Below, piece by piece: positions 25,330 to 34,778 of a stretch of 64,000 nt of DNA. A model generated the notes under the pieces. That model worked only from the letters and a program-made list of their open reading frames with translations, made no database searches and was not told where the DNA came from. This DNA comes from Microbacterium salitolerans. GTDB taxonomy: Bacteria; Actinomycetota; Actinomycetes; Actinomycetales; Microbacteriaceae. Within the stretch, counting starts at the first letter, position 1. Each line of letters starts with the position of its first letter. The stretch covers positions 186,001-250,000 of the forward strand of contig NZ_JAHKSH010000006.1 in the NCBI RefSeq assembly GCF_019720895.1, given 5' to 3'. The position numbers and the translations under genes are program-made.

Positions 25330-25875
25330 TCACCGCAGCGCGTCGAGCCACGCGGCCCAGTGCGTCTTCCAGCGCTCGCCGTCCTCCGGCGTCGCGATCT
25401 TCTCGTGCGTCACCGTGAGCTTCGCGCGCTCTCCGACCGGATCCGCCGCGAAGGCGACGATGCCGATGTCGTCCCCGCCCTGCCGCGCCGCGAAGCGCAG
25501 GTTCTTCGCCGCGGGCTTCGACCGCAGCGTCGTCTCGATGTCGCCGAGCGCCGCACCGCGCGTCTCATCGTCGAGCAGCAGAGCCCGGATCGCCTCGACC
25601 GACCGCTCGACCGTGCGCCCACGAGAGATCGTGAACGTGCCGTCGGGCATCTGACCGGGGAGCCGCAGACCACGGATCCGCTCGTAGCCGACCGTCACGT
25701 TCTGCGCCCACCACGCGTCGACGCCCTGTTCGACCACCCAGGCGGCGATCGCCGTGTGGCCGGCGCCTCGGCCAGGCCCGGCGTCGATCGCCTCCGCCCA
25801 GGCGTCCCACTCGCGCCCGGTCTTCGCCCGGATCGTGTCGTCGTCGACCGTCGGCTCCGCCACCCACTCGCTCAT
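25330..25875 (-). CDS. DUF4287/SRPBCC (AHSA1-like) protein
   Basis: A 181-aa soluble protein. The N-terminal half (DDTIRAKTGREWDAWAEAIDA, HTAIAAWVVEQGVDAWWAQNVTVGYER) is the short helical DUF4287-type unit. The C-terminal half resembles an SRPBCC/AHSA1 ligand pocket ending in ERWKTHWAAWLDALR. Molecular function is unknown for these proteins. No ribosome site precedes the ATG; TAGGTT lies 7 nt upstream, so it may be leaderless. It converges on the ROK gene. Confidence 0.75.
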   Translation of the reverse strand: MSEWVAEPTVDDDTIRAKTGREWDAWAEAIDAGPGRGAGHTAIAAWVVEQGVDAWWAQNVTVGYERIRGLRLPGQMPDGTFTISRGRTVERSVEAIRALLLDDETRGAALGDIETTLRSKPAAKNLRFAARQGGDDIGIVAFAADPVGERAKLTVTHEKIATPEDGERWKTHWAAWLDALR

Positions 25876-25908
25876 GCGAATGAACCTATCCCCCGAGCCG
25901 CGCAGATA

Positions 25909-27120
25909 TCACCGTCGGGCGCAGATCGTCGCGACGAGCGCCTCCGCGGTGTCGCGCTTCGTCCCCTGCACCTCGGCGACCACGGCGTCTGCCGCGTCGA
26001 TGACGACGAGGTGGTTCTCGTCCTGCTCGAACCCCTTCCGCCAGCCGACCTCGTTCGCGGCGAGCAGGTCGGCGCCCTTGCGACGGCGCTTCGCGATCGC
26101 GCGGCCCACGAGCGTCTCGCCCTCGCCCGGCGTCTCCGCCGCGAAGCCGACGATGGTCTGCCCTTCGACCCGGCTCGCGACGAGGCCACGCAGGATGTCG
26201 GTCGTCTCGACGAGTTCGAGCCGGAGCGTGCCCTCGGCGGACTCCTTCGTGATCTTCTCGTGTGCGACATCGGGCATGCGGTAGTCGGCGACGGCGGCCG
26301 CCATGACGACGACGTCGACGGAAGGCGCGTGCGCCGACGCGGCGCGCTCGAGGTCGTCGGTCGACATGATCTCGACCACGCGGATCCGGGGATCCCCCGC
26401 CACCTGGGCGAGCACCTCGGGTGACACGTTCGCCGCGATGAGCGTCACCTCGGCGCCGCGACGGGCCGCGGCGAGCGCGACCTCGACGCCCTGCCGGCCG
26501 CTCGAGCGGTTGCCGATGAAGCGCACCGGATCGATCGGCTCGCGCGTGCCGCCGGCCGTGACGAGCCACTGCTGGCCGGCTGCCTCGCCGGATCCGCGCG
26601 CCAGCTCGCGCGCGACGGTCTCGTGGATCCGCTCGGGCTCCGTCATGCGTCCGGGGCCGCTGTCGCCGCCCGTGAGCTCGCCCGCCTCGGGGCCGATCAT
26701 GTGCACGCCGCGCGACATGAGCGTGTCGACGTTCGCCTGCGTCGCCGGGTGCTGCCACATCTCGGTGTGCATCGCGGGGGCGATGACGACGGGCGCCTGC
26801 GTCGCGAGGAGGGTCGTGCCGAGCAGGTCGTCGGCGAGCCCCGCCGCCATCTTCGCGATCGTGTTCGCCGTGGCCGGCGCGACGACCACGAGATCCGCCT
26901 GCTGCCCGAGTGCGACGTGGCGCACGCGCGCGACATCGTCGTGGACGCTCGTCGTGACGGGGTTGCGGCTGATCGCCTCCCATGTCGGCAGGCCGACGAA
27001 GCGCAGCGCGTCATCGGTCGGGATCACGTGCACGTCGTGCCCGTCCTTCACGAGGAGGCGCACGAGCTGCACGGTCTTGTAGGCGGCGATGCCACCGGTC
27101 ACACCCACGACGACGAACAT
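25909..27120 (-). CDS. coaBC: Phosphopantothenoylcysteine decarboxylase/phosphopantothenate-cysteine ligase
   Basis: Bifunctional coenzyme A biosynthesis enzyme (403 aa). The N-terminal flavoprotein domain (CoaC) begins GVTGGIAAYK, with the PATANTIAKMA motif and the substrate-recognition clamp PAMHTEMW. The C-terminal ligase domain (CoaB, from about 190) begins LVTAGGTREPIDPVRFIGNRSSGRQG, includes AAAVADYR and ends with NEVGW and KRDTAEALV. It forms 4'-phosphopantetheine from 4'-phosphopantothenate and cysteine using CTP. It is monocistronic here. Confidence 0.95.
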   Translation of the reverse strand: MFVVVGVTGGIAAYKTVQLVRLLVKDGHDVHVIPTDDALRFVGLPTWEAISRNPVTTSVHDDVARVRHVALGQQADLVVVAPATANTIAKMAAGLADDLLGTTLLATQAPVVIAPAMHTEMWQHPATQANVDTLMSRGVHMIGPEAGELTGGDSGPGRMTEPERIHETVARELARGSGEAAGQQWLVTAGGTREPIDPVRFIGNRSSGRQGVEVALAAARRGAEVTLIAANVSPEVLAQVAGDPRIRVVEIMSTDDLERAASAHAPSVDVVVMAAAVADYRMPDVAHEKITKESAEGTLRLELVETTDILRGLVASRVEGQTIVGFAAETPGEGETLVGRAIAKRRRKGADLLAANEVGWRKGFEQDENHLVVIDAADAVVAEVQGTKRDTAEALVATICARR

Positions 27121-27250
27121 GGCCCCATCCTGTCAGGACACCGGCGCGATCGGACCCCCGCGCCGCATGTTCGATTCCGCCGCGCCCCGGCGCGGCGCGG
27201 CTGCTGGGGGCGTCGGCTCAGACGTTCCGCATACGCTGGTGCGGATCCTC

Positions 27251-27943
27251 ATGTGCACCGTCGTCTTCCGCGTCCCCGAGTCCCCGTCCGATCCCGTGCG
27301 ACTTCTCGCCGTGCGCGACGAAGATCCGTCGCGCCCTTGGAACCCGCTGGGGTCGTGGTGGCGCGAGCTGCCCGGCGTCGTGGGGGTGCAGGATCGCCGT
27401 GCCGGCGGCGCCTGGCTCGCCGCGCGTCCCGATCTCGGCCGCGTCGCCGTCACTCTCAACCGCGAGGGCGAGCCCGCCGTCGCCGCCGAGTCGATCGCGT
27501 CGCGGGGGTCGCTCTCACTCGACGCCGTCACGGATCGCCCGCTCACGCACCACTCCCGCATGCGCGGATTCAACCTGCTGAGCGTGACAGGCGGATCCGT
27601 CGAGGTCGTGTCGTGGGACGGCGACCACCTCTCGCACACGATTCCGACTCCCGGCACGCACATGCTCGCGCACCACGACGTCGACGACCCGCGCAGCGCG
27701 CGCATCGCGGCGTGGCTGGGCGCCTTCCGCGATGTCGCCGCCGACGAGTGGCCCGACGTGCTCGCGCGCACCGCCGAGCTGAGCCCGGTGGACGATCGCG
27801 CGATCGTCCGCGACAACCGTCCGCACGGCTACCCGACGGTCTCGACGCTCGCCTGCACCGCGTCGGTCTGGCCCGATCGCGCCGACGTGCGCTATGCCGA
27901 GCTGGACGGGCCCGGCACGTGGTCGCCGCTGGCGTTCTCGTGA
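27251..27943 (+). CDS. NRDE/TANGO2-family protein
   Basis: A 230-aa protein starting MCTVVFR. In this family Met is removed and the exposed Cys2 is the expected N-terminal nucleophile, which fixes the start at 27251 rather than at the longer frame from 27089. The NRDE signature appears as AVRDEDPSRPWNP. Later conserved blocks are GVQDRRAGGAWLA and VTLNREG. Relatives are linked to haem handling in eukaryotes (TANGO2); in bacteria the role is undefined. It is divergent from coaBC. Confidence 0.8.
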   Translation: MCTVVFRVPESPSDPVRLLAVRDEDPSRPWNPLGSWWRELPGVVGVQDRRAGGAWLAARPDLGRVAVTLNREGEPAVAAESIASRGSLSLDAVTDRPLTHHSRMRGFNLLSVTGGSVEVVSWDGDHLSHTIPTPGTHMLAHHDVDDPRSARIAAWLGAFRDVAADEWPDVLARTAELSPVDDRAIVRDNRPHGYPTVSTLACTASVWPDRADVRYAELDGPGTWSPLAFS

Positions 27944-27959
27944 TGCCCGCGACGCGTCC

Positions 27960-28032
27960 GCGAAAGTGGGTGCTGTCGCCGAGAGTGGGCGCAGCATCGC
28001 CCGCTCTCGCGAACATCGACCACTCTCGCGAC
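27960..28032. repeat. Intergenic array of CGCGAGAGTGG-like elements
   Basis: Four copies of a short motif lie in 73 nt: two forward (GCGAAAGTGGG at 27960-27970 and GCCGAGAGTGGG at 27978-27989) and two inverted (CCCGCTCTCGCGAA at 28000-28013 and CCACTCTCGCGAC at 28020-28032). The forward and inverted pairs can fold into one imperfect hairpin. This looks like a REP-type dispersed element rather than an operator. It fills the gap between the NRDE gene and the next gene. Confidence 0.55.
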
Positions 28033-28046
28033 CACGGAACCGCCGC

Positions 28047-28814
28047 ATGATGGGCACCTCCCACGCCGTCTCGGGCGCCGCCGCCTGGGTCGCCGTGACG
28101 ACCGCCGTCCCCGGCTTCGGCTGGGCGCCGATCGACCCGGTGGGCGTCCTCGCCGGCGCGGCCGTGTGCGCCGGCGCCGCCCTGCTCCCCGACATCGACC
28201 ACCCCTCGTCCACGATCGCGACGGGCCTGCCGGGCGGCCGCGTCATCTCCGGCGTCGCGAGCGGCATCTCCGGCGGGCACCGCAAGGGGATGCACTCGCT
28301 CGTCGCGGTGCTCGGCGTCCTCATCGCCGCCATCGCGCTGTCGTACGTGACGTGGACGCCCGAGGGCTGGTCGGATCCGCTGCCCATCGGCCCTGCAGCC
28401 GGAGCGGCCGTCTGCATCGCGGTCGGCACGAAGTGCCTGCGCATCGCGAAGGGATGGCTCCTGTCGTGGCTCATCGGCATCGCGTCGGCCATCGCTCTCA
28501 CGTGGTGGATGCCGGGCCAGTTCAGCTGGTTCGCGACCTGCATCGGCGTCGGCTACCTCGTGCACCTGCTGGGAGACACGCTCACGACGGGCGGCGTGCC
28601 GTGGCTGTGGCCCCTCATGCTCAAGCGCCCCGTCGTCTTCCGCCGCACGCTGCTCATCACGAAGCTCTGGCCGAGGCGCGGCTGCTTCGCGCTTCCGCTG
28701 CTCGGCGACGCCGGCTCGTGGCGCGAGTGGATCCTCACGGTCGCGCTCGGCGTCTTCGCGGCGTGGGGCCTCGTGCTGGCGGTCGTGCAGCTGCTTGCTC
28801 CGCTGGTGGCCTGA
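28047..28814 (+). CDS. YdjM/DUF457-family integral membrane metal-dependent hydrolase-like protein
   Basis: A 255-aa membrane protein with about six spans. The conserved start GTSHAVSGAAA and the motif ALLPDIDHPSSTI, followed by HRKGMHSLVAV, are the His/Asp pattern of the YdjM (DUF457) family, annotated as membrane-bound metal-dependent hydrolases; YdjM of E. coli is SOS-controlled. A further His/Asp pair lies in HLLGDTLT. The activity is unproven. Two adjacent ATG codons (28047, 28050) are possible starts, with no clear ribosome site. Confidence 0.8.
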   Translation: MMGTSHAVSGAAAWVAVTTAVPGFGWAPIDPVGVLAGAAVCAGAALLPDIDHPSSTIATGLPGGRVISGVASGISGGHRKGMHSLVAVLGVLIAAIALSYVTWTPEGWSDPLPIGPAAGAAVCIAVGTKCLRIAKGWLLSWLIGIASAIALTWWMPGQFSWFATCIGVGYLVHLLGDTLTTGGVPWLWPLMLKRPVVFRRTLLITKLWPRRGCFALPLLGDAGSWREWILTVALGVFAAWGLVLAVVQLLAPLVA

Positions 28815-28932
28815 CCGCCCCGCGAGATCGAGGTGCGCGCGCCTCGCACGCCCGCATTCGACGGCTGACCCCGCTCCCGACTGCCGCGCGCGTGGGATCC
28901 TGGACTCACCCCACCGCAACGACAGGAGACCC

Positions 28933-29973
28933 ATGCTCACGGTCAACGCATACGGCGCGAACTCCGCGACGGAACCGCTCGTCCCGCTCACGATCGAGCG
29001 ACGCGACGTCGGCCCGCGCGATGTGCTCATCGCCATCCGGTACGCCGGCATCTGCCACAGCGACATCCACACGATCCGCGAGGAGTGGGGGCCGATCGCG
29101 TTCCCGCAGGTCGTCGGTCACGAGATCGTCGGCGAGGTGACCGAGGTCGGATCCGAGGTCACGACGCACGCGGTCGGCGACCGCGTCGGCGTGGGCTGCA
29201 TGGTGAATTCGTGCGGCGAATGCGACCAGTGCCGCGCGGGCGAGGAGCACAACTGCGAGCAGGGCAACATCCAGACCTATGCCTCGCTCGACCGCGACGG
29301 CACGATCACGCAGGGCGGCTACTCGACGCACGTCGTCGTGGACGAGCACTTCGTGCTGAAGGTGCCCGAGTCGCTGCCGTACGAGGCGGCCGCCCCCCTG
29401 CTCTGCGCGGGCATCACGACCTACTCGCCCCTCGCCCGATGGGGTGCAGGCCCGGGCATGAAGGTCGCCGTGGTCGGCATGGGCGGGCTCGGCCACATGG
29501 CCGTCAAGATCGCCGTCGCGATGGGCGCCGACGTGACGGTGCTGTCGCGGTCGACGTCGAAGAAGGACGACGCGCTCGCGTTCGGCGCGGCGCGCCACGT
29601 CGCCACCGGTGACGAGGGCGCACTCGAGACTCTGCAGGGATCCTTCGACCTCATCATCAACACCGTCAGCGCGTCGCTCGACATGGACGCCTACCTCGCG
29701 ACGCTGCGTCCGCACGGATCCCTCGTGAACGTCGGCGCCCCGCCGCAGCCGCTGCCCGTCAGCGTGTTCTCGCTCATCGTCGGCGGGAAGTCGTTCGCGG
29801 GATCCAACATCGGATCCATCGCCGAGACGCAGGAGATGCTCGACTTCTGCGCCGAGCACGGGATCTCCCCCGAGACCGAGCTCATCGACGCCTCGCAGAT
29901 CAACGAGGCCTACGACCGCGTGCTCGCGAGCGACGTGCGCTACCGCTTCGTGATCGACACCGCGACGCTGTAG
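28933..29973 (+). CDS. Zinc-dependent NAD(P)-linked alcohol dehydrogenase (AdhC/YahK-like)
   Basis: Medium-chain alcohol dehydrogenase (346 aa). Catalytic zinc ligands are Cys41 (GICHSD), His63-Glu64 (GHE) and a later Cys (LLCAGITTY). The structural zinc site is Cys94, Cys97, Cys100 and Cys108. The Rossmann motif GMGGLGHM (about 177-184) follows. The CAGITTYSPL segment places it with cinnamyl-alcohol/YahK-type aldehyde reductases, which usually prefer NADPH. AGGAG precedes the ATG. It is monocistronic and ends at a bidirectional terminator. Confidence 0.93.
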   Translation: MLTVNAYGANSATEPLVPLTIERRDVGPRDVLIAIRYAGICHSDIHTIREEWGPIAFPQVVGHEIVGEVTEVGSEVTTHAVGDRVGVGCMVNSCGECDQCRAGEEHNCEQGNIQTYASLDRDGTITQGGYSTHVVVDEHFVLKVPESLPYEAAAPLLCAGITTYSPLARWGAGPGMKVAVVGMGGLGHMAVKIAVAMGADVTVLSRSTSKKDDALAFGAARHVATGDEGALETLQGSFDLIINTVSASLDMDAYLATLRPHGSLVNVGAPPQPLPVSVFSLIVGGKSFAGSNIGSIAETQEMLDFCAEHGISPETELIDASQINEAYDRVLASDVRYRFVIDTATL

Positions 29974-29987
29974 CGGCGGCCCGACGT

Positions 29988-30020
29988 GAGCGCCTCCGAG
30001 GTCTGACCTCGGAGGCGCTC
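29988..30020. terminator. Bidirectional terminator
   Basis: A perfect 15-bp stem (29988-30002 with 30006-30020) and loop CTG between the converging stops of the alcohol dehydrogenase and arabinofuranosidase genes. Confidence 0.85.
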
Positions 30021-30026
30021 GCCGCG

Positions 30027-31550
30027 TCAGGCCAGGGTCAGCGACACCGTGGCGTAGGAATGCGCGGGCAGCACGACCTCGACACCGCGCTCAGTGCGAC
30101 GCAGCCCCTCCAGCGCGACGGGCGCCACCCGCTCGGGCGCCTCGGGAGTGTTGTGCGCGGCCAGTCCGTCGGCGGAGAGCACGCGGCCCGACAGGTCGAT
30201 CACATCGCGTCCGCGCAGGTCGAGCTCGACGGTGCGGGTCGTCTCGTGATCGAGGTTGGTGAGCGAGATGAGCGCCTCGTCGCCGGTCGTCGAGGCCGAC
30301 GCCGACACGAGCGGCAGCTCGCCGCCGTCGGCCGCGCGCGTCGGCACGCCCTTCAGATGCACGTCGAGCGCGTCAGCGTCGTGGTGGCCGGTGTTCATCT
30401 CGAACACGTGATAGCTCGGCGTCTTCACGAGGGCGCCCGTCTCGGCATCGGCGAGCAGCATCGCCTGCAGCACGTTGACCGTCTGGGCGATGTTGGCCAT
30501 CACGACGCGGTGGGCGTGATGGTGGAACGCGTCGAAGTGCACCGAGGCGACCAGCGCGTCGCGCAGCGTGTTCTGCTGATACAGGAAGCCCGGATTCGTC
30601 CCCTTCTCGACGTTCCACCACGTGCCCCACTCGTCGACGACGAGGCCCACTCGACGGTTCGGATCGTGACGATCCATCACCTGCCCGTGCCGCGTCAGCA
30701 GCTTCTCCATGTGGAGGGCGCGCGACAAGGCGACGTACCACTCGTCGACATCGAACTCGCGCGCCGACCCCTTGTCCTGCCAGCCGCCCGTCATCGTGTA
30801 GTAGTGCAGCGACAGCGCCTGGAACGGGGCGGCCCGGCCGTCGCCGTCGGACAGATCGTCGAACGACTCCATCAGCACCTCGGTCCAGTGCAGGTCGTCC
30901 GTGTTGGCGCCGGCCGCGATGCGGTAGACCTCGTTACCCGCGTGATCGCGCACGTACGTCGAGTACTGGCGCGCCATCGACGCGAACTGCTCGACGCGCA
31001 GATTGCCGCCGCAGCCCCACGCCTCGTTGCCGATGCCGAAGAACGGCACCTTCCACGGCTCGTCGCGGCCGTTCTGTCGGCGCAGATCGGCCATCGGCGA
31101 ATCGTCGGCGCGCGTGAGGTACTCGATCCACTCGCTCATCTCGGCGACCGACCCGGATCCGACGTTGCCCGAGATATAGGCGTCGGTGCCGAGCATCTCG
31201 CAGAGGTCCATGAACTCATGCGTGCCGAACGAGTTGTCCTCGACGACGTCGCCCCAGTGCGAGTTGACCATCCGCGGGCGGTCCTCGCGCGGGCCGATGC
31301 CGTCCTGCCAGTGGTAGTCGTCGGCGAAGCAGCCGCCCGGCCACCGCAGGTTCGGGATCTTCAGATCGCGCAGCGCCTCGACGACGTCGGTGCGGATCCC
31401 GCGCTCGTTCGGCACCTCGCTGTCCTCGCCGACGTAGAAGCCGCCGTAGATGCAGCGCCCGAGGTGCTCGGCGAAGTGCCCGTAGATGTGGCGCGAGATG
31501 CGCGCTCCGGGCAGGTCCAGGTCGATGACGGCGCGGATCGGTTCTGACAC
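30027..31550 (-). CDS. abfA: Intracellular alpha-L-arabinofuranosidase, GH51
   Basis: Retaining exo-arabinofuranosidase (507 aa) of family GH51. It carries [17 protein letters not shown] and [20 protein letters not shown], the acid/base Glu176 in [11 protein letters not shown] and the nucleophile Glu307 in VVDEWGTWW. No signal peptide, so it acts in the cytoplasm on imported arabino-oligosaccharides. I prefer the GTG at 31550 because AAGGAG lies 9 nt upstream and it fits the family N-terminus; an in-frame ATG at 31586 overlaps the permease stop (ATGA) and cannot be excluded. It is the last gene of the import operon, an arrangement like Bacillus araNPQ-abfA. Confidence 0.93.
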   Translation of the reverse strand: MSEPIRAVIDLDLPGARISRHIYGHFAEHLGRCIYGGFYVGEDSEVPNERGIRTDVVEALRDLKIPNLRWPGGCFADDYHWQDGIGPREDRPRMVNSHWGDVVEDNSFGTHEFMDLCEMLGTDAYISGNVGSGSVAEMSEWIEYLTRADDSPMADLRRQNGRDEPWKVPFFGIGNEAWGCGGNLRVEQFASMARQYSTYVRDHAGNEVYRIAAGANTDDLHWTEVLMESFDDLSDGDGRAAPFQALSLHYYTMTGGWQDKGSAREFDVDEWYVALSRALHMEKLLTRHGQVMDRHDPNRRVGLVVDEWGTWWNVEKGTNPGFLYQQNTLRDALVASVHFDAFHHHAHRVVMANIAQTVNVLQAMLLADAETGALVKTPSYHVFEMNTGHHDADALDVHLKGVPTRAADGGELPLVSASASTTGDEALISLTNLDHETTRTVELDLRGRDVIDLSGRVLSADGLAAHNTPEAPERVAPVALEGLRRTERGVEVVLPAHSYATVSLTLA

Positions 31551-31585
31551 AGGTGTGCTCCTTCTTCGTTGTCTGTCGGTTGCCA

Positions 31586-32410
31586 TCAGCCCTTGACGCT
31601 TCCCGCCAGCAGACCGCTGACGATGTGGCGCTGGGTGAAGAGGAAGAACACGACCATCGGGATCAGCGCGATCACCGTCACGGTCATGAACGCGGGCCAG
31701 TCGGTCGTGAACTCGGAGACGGCGCTGTACACCTGCAGCACGATGGTCTCCTTCTGCGGCGAGGAGATGAACACCGTCGGCAGCAGGAAGTCGTTCCAGA
31801 CCCACATCGACTGGAACACACCCACTGTCACGAGGATCGGCTTGATGAGAGGCAGCACCACACGCCAGAAGATCTGGTTCGTGCTCGCTCCGTCGATGCG
31901 CGCCGCCTCGACCAGCTCGAACGGGATCGTCTGCATGTAGCCCCGGATGAGGAAGAAGCAGAAGATGGACCCGCCGAGGTACATCAGGATCAGCCCGTTG
32001 AGATTGTCCACGAGCTCGAAGCCGACGAGCATCCGGTACAGCGGGATCATCGTCGACTGGCCGGGGATGATGAATCCCAGCAGCAGGATCCCGCCGATGA
32101 TCTGGGCGAGTCGCCCGCGTGCGATGATCATCGCGTACGCCGCCATGGCGCCCACGATCAGCTGCGCGACCACCGACACCGCCGTGACGTAGAGGGTGTT
32201 GACGAAGGAGCGGTAGATCGACACGTCGACGAGCGCTGCCGACCAGTTCTCGAGCGTCCAGTCGACCGGGAGACCGAGTGGATCGGACACCATGTCGCCC
32301 TGCGTCTTGAACGTGTTGACGAGGATGTAGTACAGGGGGATCGCGATGACGAGCGCCAGGGCGAACATCCCGATCGTGCGCAGGGCGATGCGCCACGTCT
32401 TCTCCCTCAT
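31586..32410 (-). CDS. Oligosaccharide ABC permease, MalG family (AraQ-like)
   Basis: Inner-membrane permease (274 aa) with six spans and the EAA coupling loop [27 protein letters not shown]. The start is ATG 32410, overlapping the stop of the MalF-type permease (ATGA). Works as a heterodimer with that partner. No ATPase is encoded in the operon, which is usual for this class; a shared MsmX-like ATPase elsewhere is expected. Confidence 0.93.
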   Translation of the reverse strand: MREKTWRIALRTIGMFALALVIAIPLYYILVNTFKTQGDMVSDPLGLPVDWTLENWSAALVDVSIYRSFVNTLYVTAVSVVAQLIVGAMAAYAMIIARGRLAQIIGGILLLGFIIPGQSTMIPLYRMLVGFELVDNLNGLILMYLGGSIFCFFLIRGYMQTIPFELVEAARIDGASTNQIFWRVVLPLIKPILVTVGVFQSMWVWNDFLLPTVFISSPQKETIVLQVYSAVSEFTTDWPAFMTVTVIALIPMVVFFLFTQRHIVSGLLAGSVKG

Positions 32411-33351
32411 GCGGTGAACCTCCTGCTGATCGCGCCCGTGAGCTTGAGCTGCGAGAAGCCGAGGATTCCGACGGCGACCGTGAACATCACGGCGAGCGCC
32501 GACGCGACGCCGTACTCGCCCTGACTGACGCCGGTGACGACGAGGGACTGCGTGATCGTGTACGTCGCGTATCCGGGCCCGCCGTTGGTGAGGGTGTACG
32601 GCAGGTCGAACACCTTGAGTCCGTTGGTGAGCAGGAGGAACGAGCTCACGGCCATCGCCGGTGTCAGGAGCGGAAGCGTGATGCCGAAGAACTGCTGGCG
32701 GGACGACGCTCCGTCGATCTTCGCCACCTCGTAGTACTCGGAGGGGATCGCCTGCAGATACGCGAGATACAGCACCGCGTGCCATCCGGCCTGCGCCCAC
32801 ACGCCCACGAGGATCACCGATCCGCGGGCGAGCGCGTCGTCCGACAGCCACGAGATGGCGTCGATGCCGAACGTGTTCCGCAGGAAGGTGTTGAGCACGC
32901 CGGAGTCGAGCGGAGACAGGATGTAGCTCCACACGAGGCCGAGGATCGCCATGCTCGGGACCGCAGGAAAGAACCAGAGCGATCGGACGAAGTTGCGCCC
33001 GAGGAACACCTTGTTCAGCTGCACGGCGAGGGGGATGGCGACGACCGTGACGAGCACCATCGTCCCCACCGCGAAGAGCAGAGTGAACACGAGCCCGGAC
33101 AGCAGCGCAGGATCGTTGAGGATCCGGGTGTAGTTGGCCGCCCCGACGAAATTCGCCTCGGGACTGTACCCGGTGAAGTCGGTGAAGCTCCAATAGAGCC
33201 CCTGTGCGAGCGGGAAGACGAAGAGGACGGCGAACACGATCACGGCCGGGATCAGGAAGGCCCGGTTGATCGTGATCTGCTTCCAGCCGCCCTCCACGGA
33301 GCGGCGGCGCCGGGAGCGCGTGGGCGATGGCATCGAGGTCATGGCTGACAT
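32407..33351 (-). CDS. Oligosaccharide ABC permease, MalF family (AraP-like)
   Basis: Inner-membrane permease (314 aa). A basic N-terminus is followed by six spans, with the EAA loop [25 protein letters not shown]. It lies downstream of the binding-protein gene behind a hairpin and is coupled by a 4-nt overlap to the MalG-type gene. Confidence 0.93.
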   Translation of the reverse strand: MSAMTSMPSPTRSRRRRSVEGGWKQITINRAFLIPAVIVFAVLFVFPLAQGLYWSFTDFTGYSPEANFVGAANYTRILNDPALLSGLVFTLLFAVGTMVLVTVVAIPLAVQLNKVFLGRNFVRSLWFFPAVPSMAILGLVWSYILSPLDSGVLNTFLRNTFGIDAISWLSDDALARGSVILVGVWAQAGWHAVLYLAYLQAIPSEYYEVAKIDGASSRQQFFGITLPLLTPAMAVSSFLLLTNGLKVFDLPYTLTNGGPGYATYTITQSLVVTGVSQGEYGVASALAVMFTVAVGILGFSQLKLTGAISRRFTA

Positions 33352-33366
33352 GTGACGATCCGTTCG

Positions 33367-33407
33367 AATCCGTGGGGCGCCCCGAGCCGGGGCGCCCGCG
33401 ACGGATT
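33367..33407 (-). terminator. Intercistronic hairpin after the binding-protein gene
   Basis: A 10-bp core stem (33375-33384 with 33388-33397) with loop AGC, extended by an outer pairing AATCCGT/ACGGATT (33367-33373 with 33401-33407). It starts at the stop codon of the binding-protein gene and probably limits read-through into the permease genes. Confidence 0.65.
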
Positions 33408-34648
33408 TAGCCCGACAGCCTCGCGTCGAGCGCGGCCGCGACCTCTTCCGGAGAGATCTGTCCCTGGATCATCCGCTGCATCTGCGCCACGGCGTCGACG
33501 TTGAGAGCATCCTCCTGGCGCTCCCACGAGATCATCGGCAGGTACAGGTCACCCGCGCGGATCGCCTCGACGAGCGGCTCGAACTGCGGCGCCGCCTCGG
33601 GCTCGACGTTCTCGGTGACCGTGATGTCGTTCGTCGCCTCGTGGAACATGCGCACGCCTTCCTCGGAAGCGAGGAACGACAGGAACGTCTTCGCGGCTTC
33701 CTGCTCGGCCTCGCCGGAGGAGGAGCTGATGGCGTAGCCCGGCGCCGCCGCGCCGGCCTGGTACGGCTCGCCGCCGGGGAATGCCGGCACCTGCCCGAAC
33801 TCCCAGTTCTTCTCGGGGTTCGCCTCCTCGACGGCGTTGATGATCCACGGTCCGGCGTTGATCACGGCCACGCGGTCGTTGGCGAACTCGTCGCGCACCT
33901 GGTCGCCGTCGAGCGCCACCACGTCGGACGACACGAGCCCTTCCGTGTAGAGCCGGTTGTACTCCTCGATGGTCTCGGTCCACTCGTCGACGAACGTCGA
34001 CTCGCCGGAGAAGATCAGCTCGTCCATCGTCGGATCCATCTGCGCCGTCCGAGCGCCGAGCGCCGCCGACACCGTGGTGGGCATCTGATCGACGCTCTCG
34101 AGGAACGGCGTGTGCCCGGCCCCCTCGAGGGCGTGGAGCATCTCGAGGAACTCGTCCCACGTCTCTGGGATCCCGTCGTAGCCGACCTCGGCGAGCGCAT
34201 CGATGTCGTATGCATAGCCGGCTGCCCAGGATGACAGCGACAGCCCGTATCGGGACCCGTCTGCGCCGTAGGTGTCGAGGTTGAAGTCCTGCACTCCGTC
34301 CATGAACGGCTCGTCGGTGAGATCGAGCACGGCGTCGGACTCGATGAGGTTGGTCTTGTTCTCCGCGGCGATGAGGAACACGTCGGGAGCAGTGCCGGAG
34401 AGAACGCGCGTCTGAAGGGTCTGGATGTACTCGGCGACAGGAGGCGAGTAGGAGGCCTCGACGTCGATGTCGGGGTGCTCCGTCTCGAAGGCCTCGATGA
34501 TCGGCTCCATCTGCTCTTCATCGGTCCATGAGAGGAACGTGATGTTCGTGCGGCCGTCGTCGGCCGCGGTGCCGGAGCAGCCCGCGAGAGCAAGGGCCGT
34601 CGCTGCGGTGATCGCAGAGACGGCCACCATCCGTGTGCGTGTGTGCAT
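33407..34648 (-). CDS. Oligosaccharide-binding lipoprotein (AraN-like, family 1 SBP)
   Basis: Extracellular substrate-binding lipoprotein (413 aa) of the CUT1 type. Lipobox LAGCSG lies near residue 23, followed by NITFLSWTDEEQMEPIIEAFETEHPDIDVEASYSP, characteristic of the UgpB/MalE fold. Aromatic-rich segments (RYGLSLSSWAAGYAYD, GPWIINAVEEANPEKNWEFG) line the expected sugar cleft. ATG 34648 has AAAGGAG. The GH51 gene in the operon suggests arabino-oligosaccharides as ligand. Controlled by a palindrome shared with the divergent LacI gene. Confidence 0.93.
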   Translation of the reverse strand: MHTRTRMVAVSAITAATALALAGCSGTAADDGRTNITFLSWTDEEQMEPIIEAFETEHPDIDVEASYSPPVAEYIQTLQTRVLSGTAPDVFLIAAENKTNLIESDAVLDLTDEPFMDGVQDFNLDTYGADGSRYGLSLSSWAAGYAYDIDALAEVGYDGIPETWDEFLEMLHALEGAGHTPFLESVDQMPTTVSAALGARTAQMDPTMDELIFSGESTFVDEWTETIEEYNRLYTEGLVSSDVVALDGDQVRDEFANDRVAVINAGPWIINAVEEANPEKNWEFGQVPAFPGGEPYQAGAAAPGYAISSSSGEAEQEAAKTFLSFLASEEGVRMFHEATNDITVTENVEPEAAPQFEPLVEAIRAGDLYLPMISWERQEDALNVDAVAQMQRMIQGQISPEEVAAALDARLSG

Positions 34649-34692
34649 GTCGAACTCCTTTGTTCGGGCGTCGTCGCCCTGCATGCGTAAGA

Positions 34693-34704
34693 TTTATCGA
34701 TAAA
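34693..34704. promoter_or_regulatory. Operator TTTATCGATAAA in the divergent promoter
   Basis: A perfect 12-bp palindrome with the central CG typical of LacI-family operators, between the binding-protein gene (start 34648) and the divergent LacI gene (start 34779). A rightward -10 TACGAT lies at 34720-34725. One site can control both directions. Confidence 0.75.
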
Positions 34705-34778
34705 CCTCTGGGTCTCGATTACGATAGCGGCTACGTGCGAAGAGCACCAGACACACCCGCTCGAGCATCGGATCGCGC

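Noticed and set aside
30027-32396. 789-codon version of the GH51 enzyme
   Set aside because: The upstream part runs over the permease gene out of frame. GTG 31550 with AAGGAG gives the correct family length.
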